Positions 49,353 to 57,502 of a stretch of 64,000 nucleotides of DNA are shown one piece after another. The DNA lies in NCBI GenBank assembly GCA_025059595.1, contig JANXDI010000016.1:1-64000 (forward strand). Direction: 5' to 3'. How positions within the stretch are numbered: the stretch's first letter is position 1; each line of letters begins with the position of its first letter. A program made the translations under genes and the position numbers. The DNA is from Candidatus Calditenuaceae archaeon (GTDB lineage Archaea > Thermoproteota > Nitrososphaeria_A > Caldarchaeales > Calditenuaceae). Under the pieces are notes generated by a model. The model was given only the letters and a program-made list of their open reading frames with translations. It ran no database searches and was not told where the DNA came from.

Positions 49353-50675
49353 ATGGTCGATGGGGAGAAGCCGGCCGCTGCTTCTAAGGAGGTTCGGCCC
49401 GGGTCCGTGAAGCCTGAGCTTGACGGTCAACGCGTCGCTATTCGAGGCTGGGTCCACGAGGTCCGCGACCTCGGCTCCCTCGTCTTCGTGGTATTGAGGG
49501 ACCGGTCTGGCCTCTGCCAGGCTGTGTTCAGCCGTAAAGGGGCGGATGCCAATCTTCAGGCGGCCTTAGATGGCTTGACGCGCGAATCGGCGGTGAGGGT
49601 TTGGGGGGTTGTGAAGGTTGCGCCTCAGTCGAGGATGGGTGTTGAGGTTAGGGGCGATGGTCTTGAGGTTCTGGCACGGGCCGTGGAGAGGCTGCCCTAC
49701 GAGGTGACCGGAAAGGTCCCAGCCTCCATGACCACTAGGCTCGACCACAGAATCCTCGACCTAAGGAAACCCGCGAACACAGCAATTTTCCTGATAGCTG
49801 ACACACTCTTCGATGCAATCCGCGAATATCTCCGGGGAGAGGGGTTCGTGGAGGTCCGGACACCCAAGATTATAGCGACAGCGACGGAGGGTGGAGCCGC
49901 GCTATTCAAGGTCGACTACTTCGGCAGAGAGGCCTATCTTGCCCAGAGCCCGCAGCTCTACAAGGAGGAGCTCGTCACGGTTTTCGACCGGGTCTTTGAG
50001 ATCGGGCCCTTCTTCCGCGCAGAAGCCTCGCACACGAGGAGGCATGTCAGCGAGTTTACGTCCGTGGACATAGAGGCGGCCTTCATGAACTATGAGGACG
50101 TCATGCGAGTGCTCGAGGGCATGGTTGTCCATGTGTTCAAGCGCGTTCTGGATGAGAGGCGGAGGGAGCTTGAGCTGCTGGGAGTTTCGCTGAGGCCACC
50201 GAGGACGCCGTTCAAGAGGATAACCTATGACGAGGCTCTCAGGGAGCTTGAGGAGCTGGGGTATGAGAAGAGCTGGGGAGGCGACTTGGAGACGCCGGAC
50301 TTGAGGTATCTAGCCAAGAGGCACACCGGCTTCTACTTCATCACACACTTCCCCACGGCTATCAAGCCCTTCTACATACAGCCTGACCCCTCAAACCCGA
50401 GTGTCTCCGAGTCCTTCGACCTGATGTATCAGTGGCTCGAACTTGCCTCGGGTGGGACGAGAATCTCCGACCCCTCGCTTCTAAGGCAGAGGCTGACGGA
50501 GCAGGGCCTCAACCCTGAGAGCTTCAAACACCACGTAGCAGTTTACGACTACGGGATGCCTGTCCACGCTGGGTGGGGCCTCGGCTTCGAGAGGCTGCTA
50601 ATGGTGATAACGAGAATCACAAACATCAGGGAGGTCATTCTATTTCCGAGGGACAGGTTCAGGCTCACACCATGA
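49353..50675 (+). CDS. aspS: Aspartyl-tRNA synthetase
   Basis: This 440-residue class II synthetase has an OB-fold N-terminus (QRVAIRGWVHEVRDLGSLVF, VVLRDRSGLCQAVFSRKGAD), then motif 1 with the AREYLRGEGFVEVRTPKIIA region, motif 2 FFRAEASHTRRHVSEFTSVD and motif 3 HAGWGLGFERLLMVITR. The pattern is the archaeal AspRS group, which can be discriminating or not. It charges tRNA-Asp. The stop overlaps the next small gene by four bases (ATGA). Confidence 0.95.
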   Translation: MVDGEKPAAASKEVRPGSVKPELDGQRVAIRGWVHEVRDLGSLVFVVLRDRSGLCQAVFSRKGADANLQAALDGLTRESAVRVWGVVKVAPQSRMGVEVRGDGLEVLARAVERLPYEVTGKVPASMTTRLDHRILDLRKPANTAIFLIADTLFDAIREYLRGEGFVEVRTPKIIATATEGGAALFKVDYFGREAYLAQSPQLYKEELVTVFDRVFEIGPFFRAEASHTRRHVSEFTSVDIEAAFMNYEDVMRVLEGMVVHVFKRVLDERRRELELLGVSLRPPRTPFKRITYDEALRELEELGYEKSWGGDLETPDLRYLAKRHTGFYFITHFPTAIKPFYIQPDPSNPSVSESFDLMYQWLELASGGTRISDPSLLRQRLTEQGLNPESFKHHVAVYDYGMPVHAGWGLGFERLLMVITRITNIREVILFPRDRFRLTP

Positions 50676-50902
50676 GCGACCCAGCTGAGGAGTTCAGAGA
50701 GATATCGAGGAGAATCTTTGAGAGCGTCTTGACCGAAGAGGAGGTTGAGGAGCTGGCGTATAGGTGGGCCAGCCTCAAGGCGAGGCTTGCGTCAGGGGCG
50801 GAGGAGCCAAAACCTCGGCGGGAGGAGGTGGATTATCTGAAGAGGCGCATATACGAGCTGAGGGTCCTTGCCGGCTTGGATTCTCCTCCACGGGAGGGGT
50901 GA
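50672..50902 (+). CDS. Small helical protein between aspS and nuoA
   Basis: 76 residues from ATG 50672, in an ATGA overlap with aspS. The text is charged and helical (AEEFREISRRIFESVLTEEE, VEELAYRWASLKARLASGAE, VDYLKRRIYELRVLAGLD). A tRNA amidotransferase C chain was considered, but its signature spacing is not present. I do not recognise the family. It is one base before the nuoA start, so all three genes are co-transcribed. Confidence 0.6.
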   Translation: MSDPAEEFREISRRIFESVLTEEEVEELAYRWASLKARLASGAEEPKPRREEVDYLKRRIYELRVLAGLDSPPREG

Positions 50903-50903
50903 C

Positions 50904-51374
50904 GTGGCTTCTTATGTATGGTTATGGCCGGGTTGGAGCGGCTGGGCAGTGTATAAATCATGGTCTCTCAGCGAATGGGGTGTGAGCCCCGCCGCGTTTG
51001 ACACGGCTCTCTGGACGCTTCTGCTTTATCTTCTTCTCACACTCATCGCTCCTCCAGCCTTCTATCTAATCTCGGTCCTGCTTGCGCCGAAGAGGCCTTC
51101 CCGCGTCAAGAAGATGCTTTTCGAGTCGGGCCAGGCCCCAATTCCGGTGAGGGAGGCTCCTTTCCCCATCGAATATTTCCCCTACGTCATCATTTACATC
51201 GCCTACGCGGTCTTCGCAGTCGTGGCCTTCGTCGTCGTCTTAGACATGCTTAGGGCCGGTGAGAGTCTGATACGAGGCCTGATTATTTTAGCCGCCTTGA
51301 CTGCGGGCTCAATCTATGCTTCGAAGCAGATTCCGACGCTTAAGCAGAGGCTCGAGAGAGGTGTAGCGAGATGA
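50904..51374 (+). CDS. nuoA: NADH-quinone oxidoreductase subunit A
   Basis: 156 residues from GTG 50904, with GGAGGGGTG just before. The first helix (WTLLLYLLLTLIAPPAFYLI) is followed by the subunit A loop RVKKMLFESGQAPIPVREAP, FPIEYFPYVIIYIAYAVFAV and a second and third membrane helix (VAFVVVLDMLRAG, LIILAALTAGSIYASKQI). Subunit A forms part of the quinone cavity of complex I. The FDxE-type loop differs from bacterial subunits. nuoH follows with an ATGA overlap. Confidence 0.85.
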   Translation: MASYVWLWPGWSGWAVYKSWSLSEWGVSPAAFDTALWTLLLYLLLTLIAPPAFYLISVLLAPKRPSRVKKMLFESGQAPIPVREAPFPIEYFPYVIIYIAYAVFAVVAFVVVLDMLRAGESLIRGLIILAALTAGSIYASKQIPTLKQRLERGVAR

Positions 51375-52429
51375 TTGACCCTGTCCAGCTCTTCAACTCC
51401 CTGCCGGCCCCACTCCAGGAGCTTGTCAGGTTCATCTATAGCGAGCCCTTCATCAAGGCCGCCATCTTCCCTGGCGCGCTCTTCAGCACCGTCCTCGGCA
51501 TATTTGCCGTCTGGTTTGAGAGAAAACTCTTCGCCCGAGTCTCACTCAGGATAGGCCCCCTCCACGTCGGAAAGGTCGCGGGCATACTTCAGCTCATAGC
51601 CGACGCCATCAAGTTCATCTCAAAGGAGCGGATAATTCCCGACGGTGTCAATAAACCTCTCTTCGTCCTCATGCCAGCGCTCGCCATGATTCTCTCACTA
51701 CTCCTCTATGCCTTCCTGCCCTTCGGCGCAGGCTGGATAATCTATCCATCCGACATCGGCCTCCTCCTATTCTTCCTCGTAACCGCCCTCTCACCCATAC
51801 CGATAGTCCTCGCGGGCTACGCCTCGAGGAGCAAATACCCATTCATAGGGATGTCGAGAATCGCCCTCCAGCTCTTCGGATACGAGGTCCCCCTCTTCCT
51901 CGCCCTAACCGGCGTAGTCCTCTCGACGCGGACGCTCAATCTGGAGAAGATTGTCGAGGCTCAGGTGGCTGTCCCGCTTGCGGTCACTCAGGTTCTCGGC
52001 TTCATAGTATTCCTGACAACTCTACTGGCTGAGACTGAGAGGCTTCCCTTCGACATTCCGACCGCCGAGGGCGAGATTGTCTTCGGCTGGCAGACCGAAT
52101 ACTCGGGCGTCTACTTCCTCATGATTCAGCTCGCGATGTTCGAGAAGGTCCTCGCTTTCTGCTTCCTCGGCGCCGTTCTATATTTGGGAGGCTGGCTCGG
52201 CCCACCCATACCGGGGGTGCCTGAAAGCATAACTGCGCCCTTCTGGACAATACTCAAAGGCCTTCTGCTTTTCACGTTTGTCGCGCTTCTGAGAGGCGTT
52301 TATCCGAGGCTTACCATAGAAAAGGTCCTCGACCTCGGCTGGAAATACCTCATACCGCTCGCATTCGTGAACCTAATCATCACGGCGGGACTGTCCCTGC
52401 TGGCCGAGGCCGGGATGCTTCCGCTATAG
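51371..52429 (+). CDS. nuoH: NADH-quinone oxidoreductase subunit H
   Basis: This 352-residue protein has about eight membrane helices. The family motifs are WFERKLFARVSLRIGPLHVG, LQLIADAIKFISKERIIPDG, PFIGMSRIALQLFGYEVPLF, the loop AETERLPFDIPTAEGEIVFG, WQTEYSGVYFLMIQLAMFEK and a final GVYPRLTIEKVLDLGWKYLI. The glutamates of the AETERLPFDIPTAEGE loop line the quinone path. Subunit H couples the matrix and membrane arms. The rest of complex I is not here, apart from the NuoI-like gene at 55.7 kb. Confidence 0.95.
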   Translation: MIDPVQLFNSLPAPLQELVRFIYSEPFIKAAIFPGALFSTVLGIFAVWFERKLFARVSLRIGPLHVGKVAGILQLIADAIKFISKERIIPDGVNKPLFVLMPALAMILSLLLYAFLPFGAGWIIYPSDIGLLLFFLVTALSPIPIVLAGYASRSKYPFIGMSRIALQLFGYEVPLFLALTGVVLSTRTLNLEKIVEAQVAVPLAVTQVLGFIVFLTTLLAETERLPFDIPTAEGEIVFGWQTEYSGVYFLMIQLAMFEKVLAFCFLGAVLYLGGWLGPPIPGVPESITAPFWTILKGLLLFTFVALLRGVYPRLTIEKVLDLGWKYLIPLAFVNLIITAGLSLLAEAGMLPL

Positions 52430-52433
52430 CCTT

Positions 52434-52784
52434 TTAGCCTCCTCTAGCCCTCTTGAATCTAAACTCGAGCCCCGTGGCGAGAATGTTGGCGCGTGAGATC
52501 GCGTATACGGCCTGCTGGGCTAGGAGGCCGTGCTCTATTGTGGAGAGGTTGTAGCCGTTTTTCTCAATCTTCTCGCGCATCTGCTTGAGGTTCGCCTGCA
52601 GGTCCTTGAACCCGCTCAACTCGGCCGCCTCCTTTACCGTCGCCATGGCCTCACACCTCTCATGGGCCGAGACCACAAGCCTGTAGTCGTCCGTCTCGAG
52701 AAAGCCCCTGAGGTCGGCGATAATCTCTCTCAGGCTCTTCCAGACCTCCCTCGCTCCTCCAGCTCTCAAGCTGACCGACAACAC
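52434..52784 (-). CDS. Helical protein of unknown family
   Basis: 116 residues: LSVSLRAGGAREVWKSLREI, IADLRGFLETDDYRLVVSAH, ERCEAMATVKEAAELSGFKD, LQANLKQMREKIEKNGYNLS and TIEHGLLAQQAVYAISRANI. It is charged and helical with one cysteine and has no domain I recognise. It is convergent with nuoH, ending four bases away. It might be tied to chromatin or the cell membrane, but nothing shows this. Confidence 0.55.
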   Translation of the reverse strand: MLSVSLRAGGAREVWKSLREIIADLRGFLETDDYRLVVSAHERCEAMATVKEAAELSGFKDLQANLKQMREKIEKNGYNLSTIEHGLLAQQAVYAISRANILATGLEFRFKRARGG

Positions 52785-52850
52785 GGGGACATCACCGAGG
52801 CGGCTTTTAGGTATTCCCCCACAACCCTTTCGCTCTAAGCCTCGCCCCTC

Positions 52851-54503
52851 TTAATGGCCTCCCCAGATTGAGCCTAGCTCGTAAATCTCCAGATACTCGA
52901 CACGGGTCCTCCCGCCCCTGCTGTAAATCTCGAGCATCCTCCCCGCCTCGTCGAATAACGCCCCGAGAACAAGTATCGCCGCCCCATCATCGCAAAGGAC
53001 CTCGACGGAAGTCCTATCAACGAGTATTCTGAGGCTAACCTCTCCGTCCCCCGCCTTAATGGGAGCGCGTTCCCCCAGGCATGTAACCTCTCCCGACTTA
53101 ACGTCGCATGAGATAGGGGCGCCCTTCACTATGAAGCCGAATTCCTGTGCGGTGTCGGCCTGAAACTTGACTTTTATGTCGAGGAGGTCGCTGCCAACCT
53201 CGCTCGACAAGTCTTCCATGCCCGTTAAGCTGAAGCCGCCTCTCACTATTGCTCGACGGTAGAGAGAGCTGATTTCCCTCACCGGTCTGCCTGTCAGTCG
53301 CAGCTCCTCCTCAGAGCTTCGAAGCTCCAGCTCACACGGAATCGTCATCTGCTGGTTGAAGGGCATGCCCGGGAAGTTTTTCGGAGTCCTCATCCAAGTA
53401 ATCTGGATTCTCCGCCCATCCTCCGCGGGAACGTCGCTCCATGTCTGCCCAGCGTAGCTGTGCCCCCAGTAGAGCCTCTTCGGCTCAGACTCGGGGATGA
53501 ACCTCTCCCCGTCAAAAGAGCCGAGGACGTATCGCCCGTCAGCAACCCAGAAAACCCACTTCGTATTTGAGTGGTCGCCGTCGATTGGCATCTCAAACAT
53601 GTCTGGGCACTCGCTGGAGCCTGGGACAGTGATTCTGCAGAGCTCATTCCATTCCTTGAGATTCGGAGAGGAGAAAAGCGCGTAGTCACTCTTGTCGAGG
53701 TAGAGGGCCATTATCCATTTCTTGGAACGCTCGTGCCAGAATACTTTCGGGTCGCGGTTCTCACCCACGATGTTGGGGAGGACTGGGTTCCTCTCATACT
53801 TCGTCCATGTCCTGCCCGCGTCATTACTATAGGCGATGGAGACCGTGAAAGGTCTGCCTCTCGACATGGGAGACGTGTTCCCAGCTGAGGTGTAGACTAA
53901 AATGATTGGCGGCTCCTCGCCCCTCTGGAGACCGGATGTGTTCCTCCAATCGACTACGGCTGAGCCTGAGAAGATTGTCCCCAGCTCGTCAGGCTCTAGG
54001 GCGTCTCCAAGCTCCCTCCAGTGGAGGAGGTCTGGGGCAACCGCGTGGCCCCAGTGCATGTTGCCCCACTTTGTTCCGTAGGGATTGTGCTGGTAGAAGA
54101 GGTGGTATTCGCCTTTGTAGTAGACAAGCCCGTTGGGGTCGTTAATCCATCCGCGCTTAGTGGTGAAGTGGTATTGTGGGCGGTATCTCTCCCTGTAGAG
54201 GCTGGGGTATAGCTGCTCGGTCAGGCCCTCACTCTGTGGAAGAGACTCTGCGAGGCGAGGTGAAACATCATCACCCTCAACCTCCAATACAACGTTCCTA
54301 CCCCTATACGCGCCGAAGTCGGAGAACACCCAGAAATCAGGAGCCTCACGGGCCAACTCAATCTCAAACTCCCGCACAACCTTACCTTCAAGGAAAAATC
54401 TCATCATCACCGGCCTTGAACCAGCCTTCACGGGGAAGTTGAGATACCTGCCTGAAATCAAGAGCTCAAACTGAGTCTTCACGACAAAACATCCCTCCCC
54501 CAT
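52851..54503 (-). CDS. GH32 family fructosidase (levanase/invertase-like)
   Basis: This 550-residue protein has an N-terminal beta-sandwich (about 8-85: LLISGRYLNFPVKAGSRPVM, VREFEIELAREAPDFWVFSD), then the five-bladed propeller with nucleophile Asp122 (RGWINDPNGLVYYKGEYHLF), Asp251 in ENRDPKVFW and acid/base Glu298 in SSECPDMFEMPI. A C-terminal beta-sandwich ends it (SLRILVDRTSVEVLCDDGA). No signal peptide is seen, so it probably works in the cytoplasm on imported fructosides such as sucrose. GH32 is scarce in archaea; transfer from bacteria is a fair guess. An F420 sugar-phosphate dehydrogenase relative follows. Confidence 0.93.
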   Translation of the reverse strand: MGEGCFVVKTQFELLISGRYLNFPVKAGSRPVMMRFFLEGKVVREFEIELAREAPDFWVFSDFGAYRGRNVVLEVEGDDVSPRLAESLPQSEGLTEQLYPSLYRERYRPQYHFTTKRGWINDPNGLVYYKGEYHLFYQHNPYGTKWGNMHWGHAVAPDLLHWRELGDALEPDELGTIFSGSAVVDWRNTSGLQRGEEPPIILVYTSAGNTSPMSRGRPFTVSIAYSNDAGRTWTKYERNPVLPNIVGENRDPKVFWHERSKKWIMALYLDKSDYALFSSPNLKEWNELCRITVPGSSECPDMFEMPIDGDHSNTKWVFWVADGRYVLGSFDGERFIPESEPKRLYWGHSYAGQTWSDVPAEDGRRIQITWMRTPKNFPGMPFNQQMTIPCELELRSSEEELRLTGRPVREISSLYRRAIVRGGFSLTGMEDLSSEVGSDLLDIKVKFQADTAQEFGFIVKGAPISCDVKSGEVTCLGERAPIKAGDGEVSLRILVDRTSVEVLCDDGAAILVLGALFDEAGRMLEIYSRGGRTRVEYLEIYELGSIWGGH

Positions 54504-54577
54504 CGACTATAAGAATTGCCGGGCGCCAAATCCTGCAGGCACTAATCAACAGAGGGGCAACACCACGACGCGCCTGC

Positions 54578-55669
54578 TTAGTGTTCGCGCTTAATCCCAC
54601 GCAGCTCCATGTATTTGGCTAAGTGCTCACCTGTGTAGCTTCCCGCGTAGGGGGTCGAGGGCTGGCCGTATTCCTCTCTGAGGTAGGGCAGGACTTTTGT
54701 CCCTAGCATTTTGATGAATCCCATGGGGTCTCCGCTCACGGAGAAGGCTACGTGCCTGAAGCCCAGCCTAAGATACTTCTCGAGATATTTGACGACTTCG
54801 TCGGCCTCCGTCGCCACGAGGAAGACCTCCTCCAACAGCCTCTCCGAGACCCTGTTGCCGTGCATCTCGATATACTTTGGGTCGTAGATGTTCAGGTCGA
54901 AGAAGATTGGGAGAAGAGTTCCGCGCCAAGGTAGGAGCGATTTTAGTGCCTCTTCGCGGTCATGCTCGTGGAAGCCGACATGTATGAGGAGCGATTTTTC
55001 GACATCCTCTCCCCTTCTGCCGACTTCGCAGGCGCCCTTGTCAAGAGCGGGGAAGAGCTTTTGGGTGTAGACGGAGAGGTCGTCGACCGGCAGCGTCATG
55101 AACGCGTCGGCGAGCATCCCCGCAAGCCTAGCACCCCTGACACCGTTCGAGGCGATGTGTATCGGTATTTGGAGTGGAGGTGGGTCGTAGAGTCTGGCTT
55201 TGTTGAGGCTGTAGTATTTCCCGCGATATGATGTCTGCCTCCCCTGCCACAGTAGCCTTATCATGAAGACCGCCTCCTCAAGCCTCTCGAGCCGCTCACG
55301 ATAGGGCGGCCATGAAAATCCACAGGGTACCTCATTCAGCGCCTCGCCAGTCCCCACCCCTAAGAAAACTCTTCCCGGATAGAGGCTCTGCATAGTCGCG
55401 AAAGCCTGTGCAACGACAGGTGGTGGATATCTGAAGAGGGGGCAGGTGACACTCGTCCCCATCACTATTCTGCTGGTGAGGGCTCCGACAGAGGAGAGGA
55501 CAGACCAGATGAAGACGCCGTGAGCGCCTGTGTCAAACCAAGGGTGAAAGTGGTCGGAGCCCCATGTGACGTCGAGGCCTTGCCTCTCAGCCTCAACCCC
55601 CTGCCTCACGAGCTCCTGAGCTGAATATTCCTCAGACGCTAAGACTACGCCAAGCCTCACACCATTCAA
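54578..55669 (-). CDS. F420-dependent glucose-6-phosphate dehydrogenase-like protein (LLM family)
   Basis: This 363-residue luciferase-like protein matches FGD closely: GLDVTWGSDHFHPWFDTGAH, SRIVMGTSVTCPLFRYPPPV, VAQAFATMQSLYPGRVFLGV, GTGEALNEVPCGFSWPPYRE, RLLWQGRQTSYRGKYYSLNK, IPIHIASNGVRGARLAGMLA. FGD turns glucose-6-phosphate into 6-phosphogluconolactone and reduces F420. The SDHF and GTGEALNE signatures are the strongest shared points. Whether this copy uses glucose-6-phosphate or another sugar or alcohol is not settled. It is next to the GH32 gene (75 bases), which could make its sugar substrate. Confidence 0.85.
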   Translation of the reverse strand: MNGVRLGVVLASEEYSAQELVRQGVEAERQGLDVTWGSDHFHPWFDTGAHGVFIWSVLSSVGALTSRIVMGTSVTCPLFRYPPPVVAQAFATMQSLYPGRVFLGVGTGEALNEVPCGFSWPPYRERLERLEEAVFMIRLLWQGRQTSYRGKYYSLNKARLYDPPPLQIPIHIASNGVRGARLAGMLADAFMTLPVDDLSVYTQKLFPALDKGACEVGRRGEDVEKSLLIHVGFHEHDREEALKSLLPWRGTLLPIFFDLNIYDPKYIEMHGNRVSERLLEEVFLVATEADEVVKYLEKYLRLGFRHVAFSVSGDPMGFIKMLGTKVLPYLREEYGQPSTPYAGSYTGEHLAKYMELRGIKREH

Positions 55670-55729
55670 CCCCGCATCACCGCGGAGCTAAACTCGTTGA
55701 GAGGCCTAAATAAGCAATATCTTTAAACG

Positions 55730-56653
55730 TTATTGACCGAGCTTCGCCTTTAGCCAGCCGTAGAACGCGTCGATTGGATTAGTCGAGGGAGGGTTTGTGG
55801 AGATTTTTGGGCCCGCCAACATGAAGGGGTTATAGACCAGGCCTTGTCGCGAGATTGATGAGAGCTCCACATCCGGCGTCATCTCAAGCGCGTAGAACGG
55901 ACACGCATCGACGCAAAAGCCGCAGAAGACGCATCTCCCATAGTCGACCTGCGGCAGGTAGGACTTCTTGTTCTGCGGATATTTGAGGTCGCGCTTCTGG
56001 ATGACGATTTTTACGGTGGTGCCGTTTTTGCTAGCTCCATAAACAGTCGCGTCCGGGAATTTGTCCTCAAGTATGCTCAGACTCCAGCCACTCCTCTCCA
56101 GCCGGCTGAAAGCCTCGTCGAGGTAGCTGCTGTAAAGTGTGCCCGAATTGTGTTCCCAAACTGGGTCTCCCGTGAGGACCACCGAGACTTTACCATCAGA
56201 CTTAACGACTCTCTTCAAATCAACCGCGTGGCCTAGAATGGGGTGGGAAGCCCCTGCCCCGGGGTCAGGCGCGACGAGCGGCTTGATGAACCCCTCAGCT
56301 ACTAAGCTTAGAAGCTCCGAGAGCGGCCCCCGACCCGCCGTAAAATCTCCATAATCCTTCTCACCTACCTCCACGGAGACATCGAATGCGTAGACCATCG
56401 TAATGGCTTCTGAGATGTTCTGGCATGCTATGTCGCAGAGGCTGCAGCCCGTGCACTTCTCGAGTATGAGGAGGTGCCTACCCTTAAAGCCGGGATAGGC
56501 GACGCCCTGCTTGGGGTCGAACCTATAGTTCTCGCTCGGCAGAGTTGGGACCTCCTCGTAGGGGTACTTGTATGTGTAGGGCTTGAAGAAAATGTGCCTC
56601 GCTGCGACAAAAATGGGTCTCAGAATCTGCCTGATTAGAGAGGTCGCGGGCAT
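55730..56653 (-). CDS. nuoI: Complex I NuoI-like ferredoxin subunit with a large insert
   Basis: This 307-residue protein carries two 4Fe-4S motifs: Cys67, 70, 73, 77 (LEKCTGCSLCDIACQNISEA) and Cys241, 244, 247, 251 (YGRCVFCGFCVDACPFYALE). Normally these are about 30 residues apart in NuoI. Here about 163 residues separate them. The insert (about 90-235) includes DVSVEVGEKDYGDFTAGRGP and SVVLTGDPVWEHNSGTLYSS and has no cysteine. The first motif lacks the usual proline after its last Cys (CQN). The ends and order otherwise fit NuoI of the hydrophilic arm. It lies far from nuoA and nuoH, with four genes between. Confidence 0.78.
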   Translation of the reverse strand: MPATSLIRQILRPIFVAARHIFFKPYTYKYPYEEVPTLPSENYRFDPKQGVAYPGFKGRHLLILEKCTGCSLCDIACQNISEAITMVYAFDVSVEVGEKDYGDFTAGRGPLSELLSLVAEGFIKPLVAPDPGAGASHPILGHAVDLKRVVKSDGKVSVVLTGDPVWEHNSGTLYSSYLDEAFSRLERSGWSLSILEDKFPDATVYGASKNGTTVKIVIQKRDLKYPQNKKSYLPQVDYGRCVFCGFCVDACPFYALEMTPDVELSSISRQGLVYNPFMLAGPKISTNPPSTNPIDAFYGWLKAKLGQ

Positions 56654-56744
56654 TCTCTGTAGCTTATCTCGGCGTAGCTGGATTTAAACGCTGCCAAGCA
56701 TCCAAAACTACGATTATTACCTTCCGACACGTTTTTCGCCTAGA

Positions 56745-57443
56745 TTGCCGGTTGGGGATGAGATACTTGGGAGGCTGAAGAAGCAATACAGCGTCGAGGC
56801 CAAAGAATATGTCTCCCTCTTCGCCTACCTCAGGAGCAGAGACCCCTTCCAAGTCTTAGTCGCGACAATCCTCTCACAGAACACCACGGACAAGGCCTCT
56901 CTCGAAGCCCTCAACTCTCTGATGAAAAAAGTGGGGCTTACACCTCAAGCAATTTTGGAGGCGGGGAAGAGAAGGGTTCAAGAAGCCATCAAGAGGGCTG
57001 GAATGTATCGGTCGAAGGCCCGCTTCATAATCGAGTCCTCGCGAATAATCATGGATAAGTATGGAGGCTCCCTGAGGAGTCTTCTCGAGGGCGACGCCGA
57101 GACCGTGAGGATGCGTCTCGAGGCCCTCCCCGGAGTGGGGGGCAAGACAGCAGATGTCCTTCTCGCCACCATGGGTATCGTGGACACGATTCCGATAGAT
57201 ACTCATGTTCGGAGGGTCTCAACGCGTCTCGGCCTCATAGAGGATGGAATGAGCTACGAGGAGGCTCGGAAGAGGCTCGAGGAAGTGTTTACCATCGGGT
57301 CTAGGCACCTTGCTCACCTCCTTCTAATAGCTCATGGGCGCAAAATATGCAGGGCCAGAAACCCGCTCTGCACCGACTGCACGCTTAGAGACCTATGCAG
57401 ATACTATCGGGAGACTAAGAGCCTGTTAAGCGGAGCGGCTTAA
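56745..57443 (+). CDS. nth: Endonuclease III (DNA glycosylase/AP lyase)
   Basis: This 232-residue HhH-GPD protein starts at TTG 56745. It has DPFQVLVATILSQNTTDKAS, the helix-hairpin-helix LPGVGGKTADVLLATMG with catalytic Lys134, IPIDTHVRRVSTRLG with Asp152, and the cluster CRARNPLCTDCTLRDLC (Cys202, 209, 212, 218). It removes oxidised pyrimidines and cuts the DNA at the abasic site. Length and all catalytic residues are normal. Confidence 0.95.
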   Translation: MPVGDEILGRLKKQYSVEAKEYVSLFAYLRSRDPFQVLVATILSQNTTDKASLEALNSLMKKVGLTPQAILEAGKRRVQEAIKRAGMYRSKARFIIESSRIIMDKYGGSLRSLLEGDAETVRMRLEALPGVGGKTADVLLATMGIVDTIPIDTHVRRVSTRLGLIEDGMSYEEARKRLEEVFTIGSRHLAHLLLIAHGRKICRARNPLCTDCTLRDLCRYYRETKSLLSGAA

Positions 57444-57502
57444 GCGGTAATGTATTAGAGATGGAGCCGCAGATGTAGGGCTATCGAAGAAGTGGATTCA
57501 GC

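Noticed and set aside
50672..50902. GatC subunit of tRNA amidotransferase
   Set aside because: Position after aspS and the EEVEEL text suggested it, but the rest does not follow the GatC pattern and no GatA or GatB is near.
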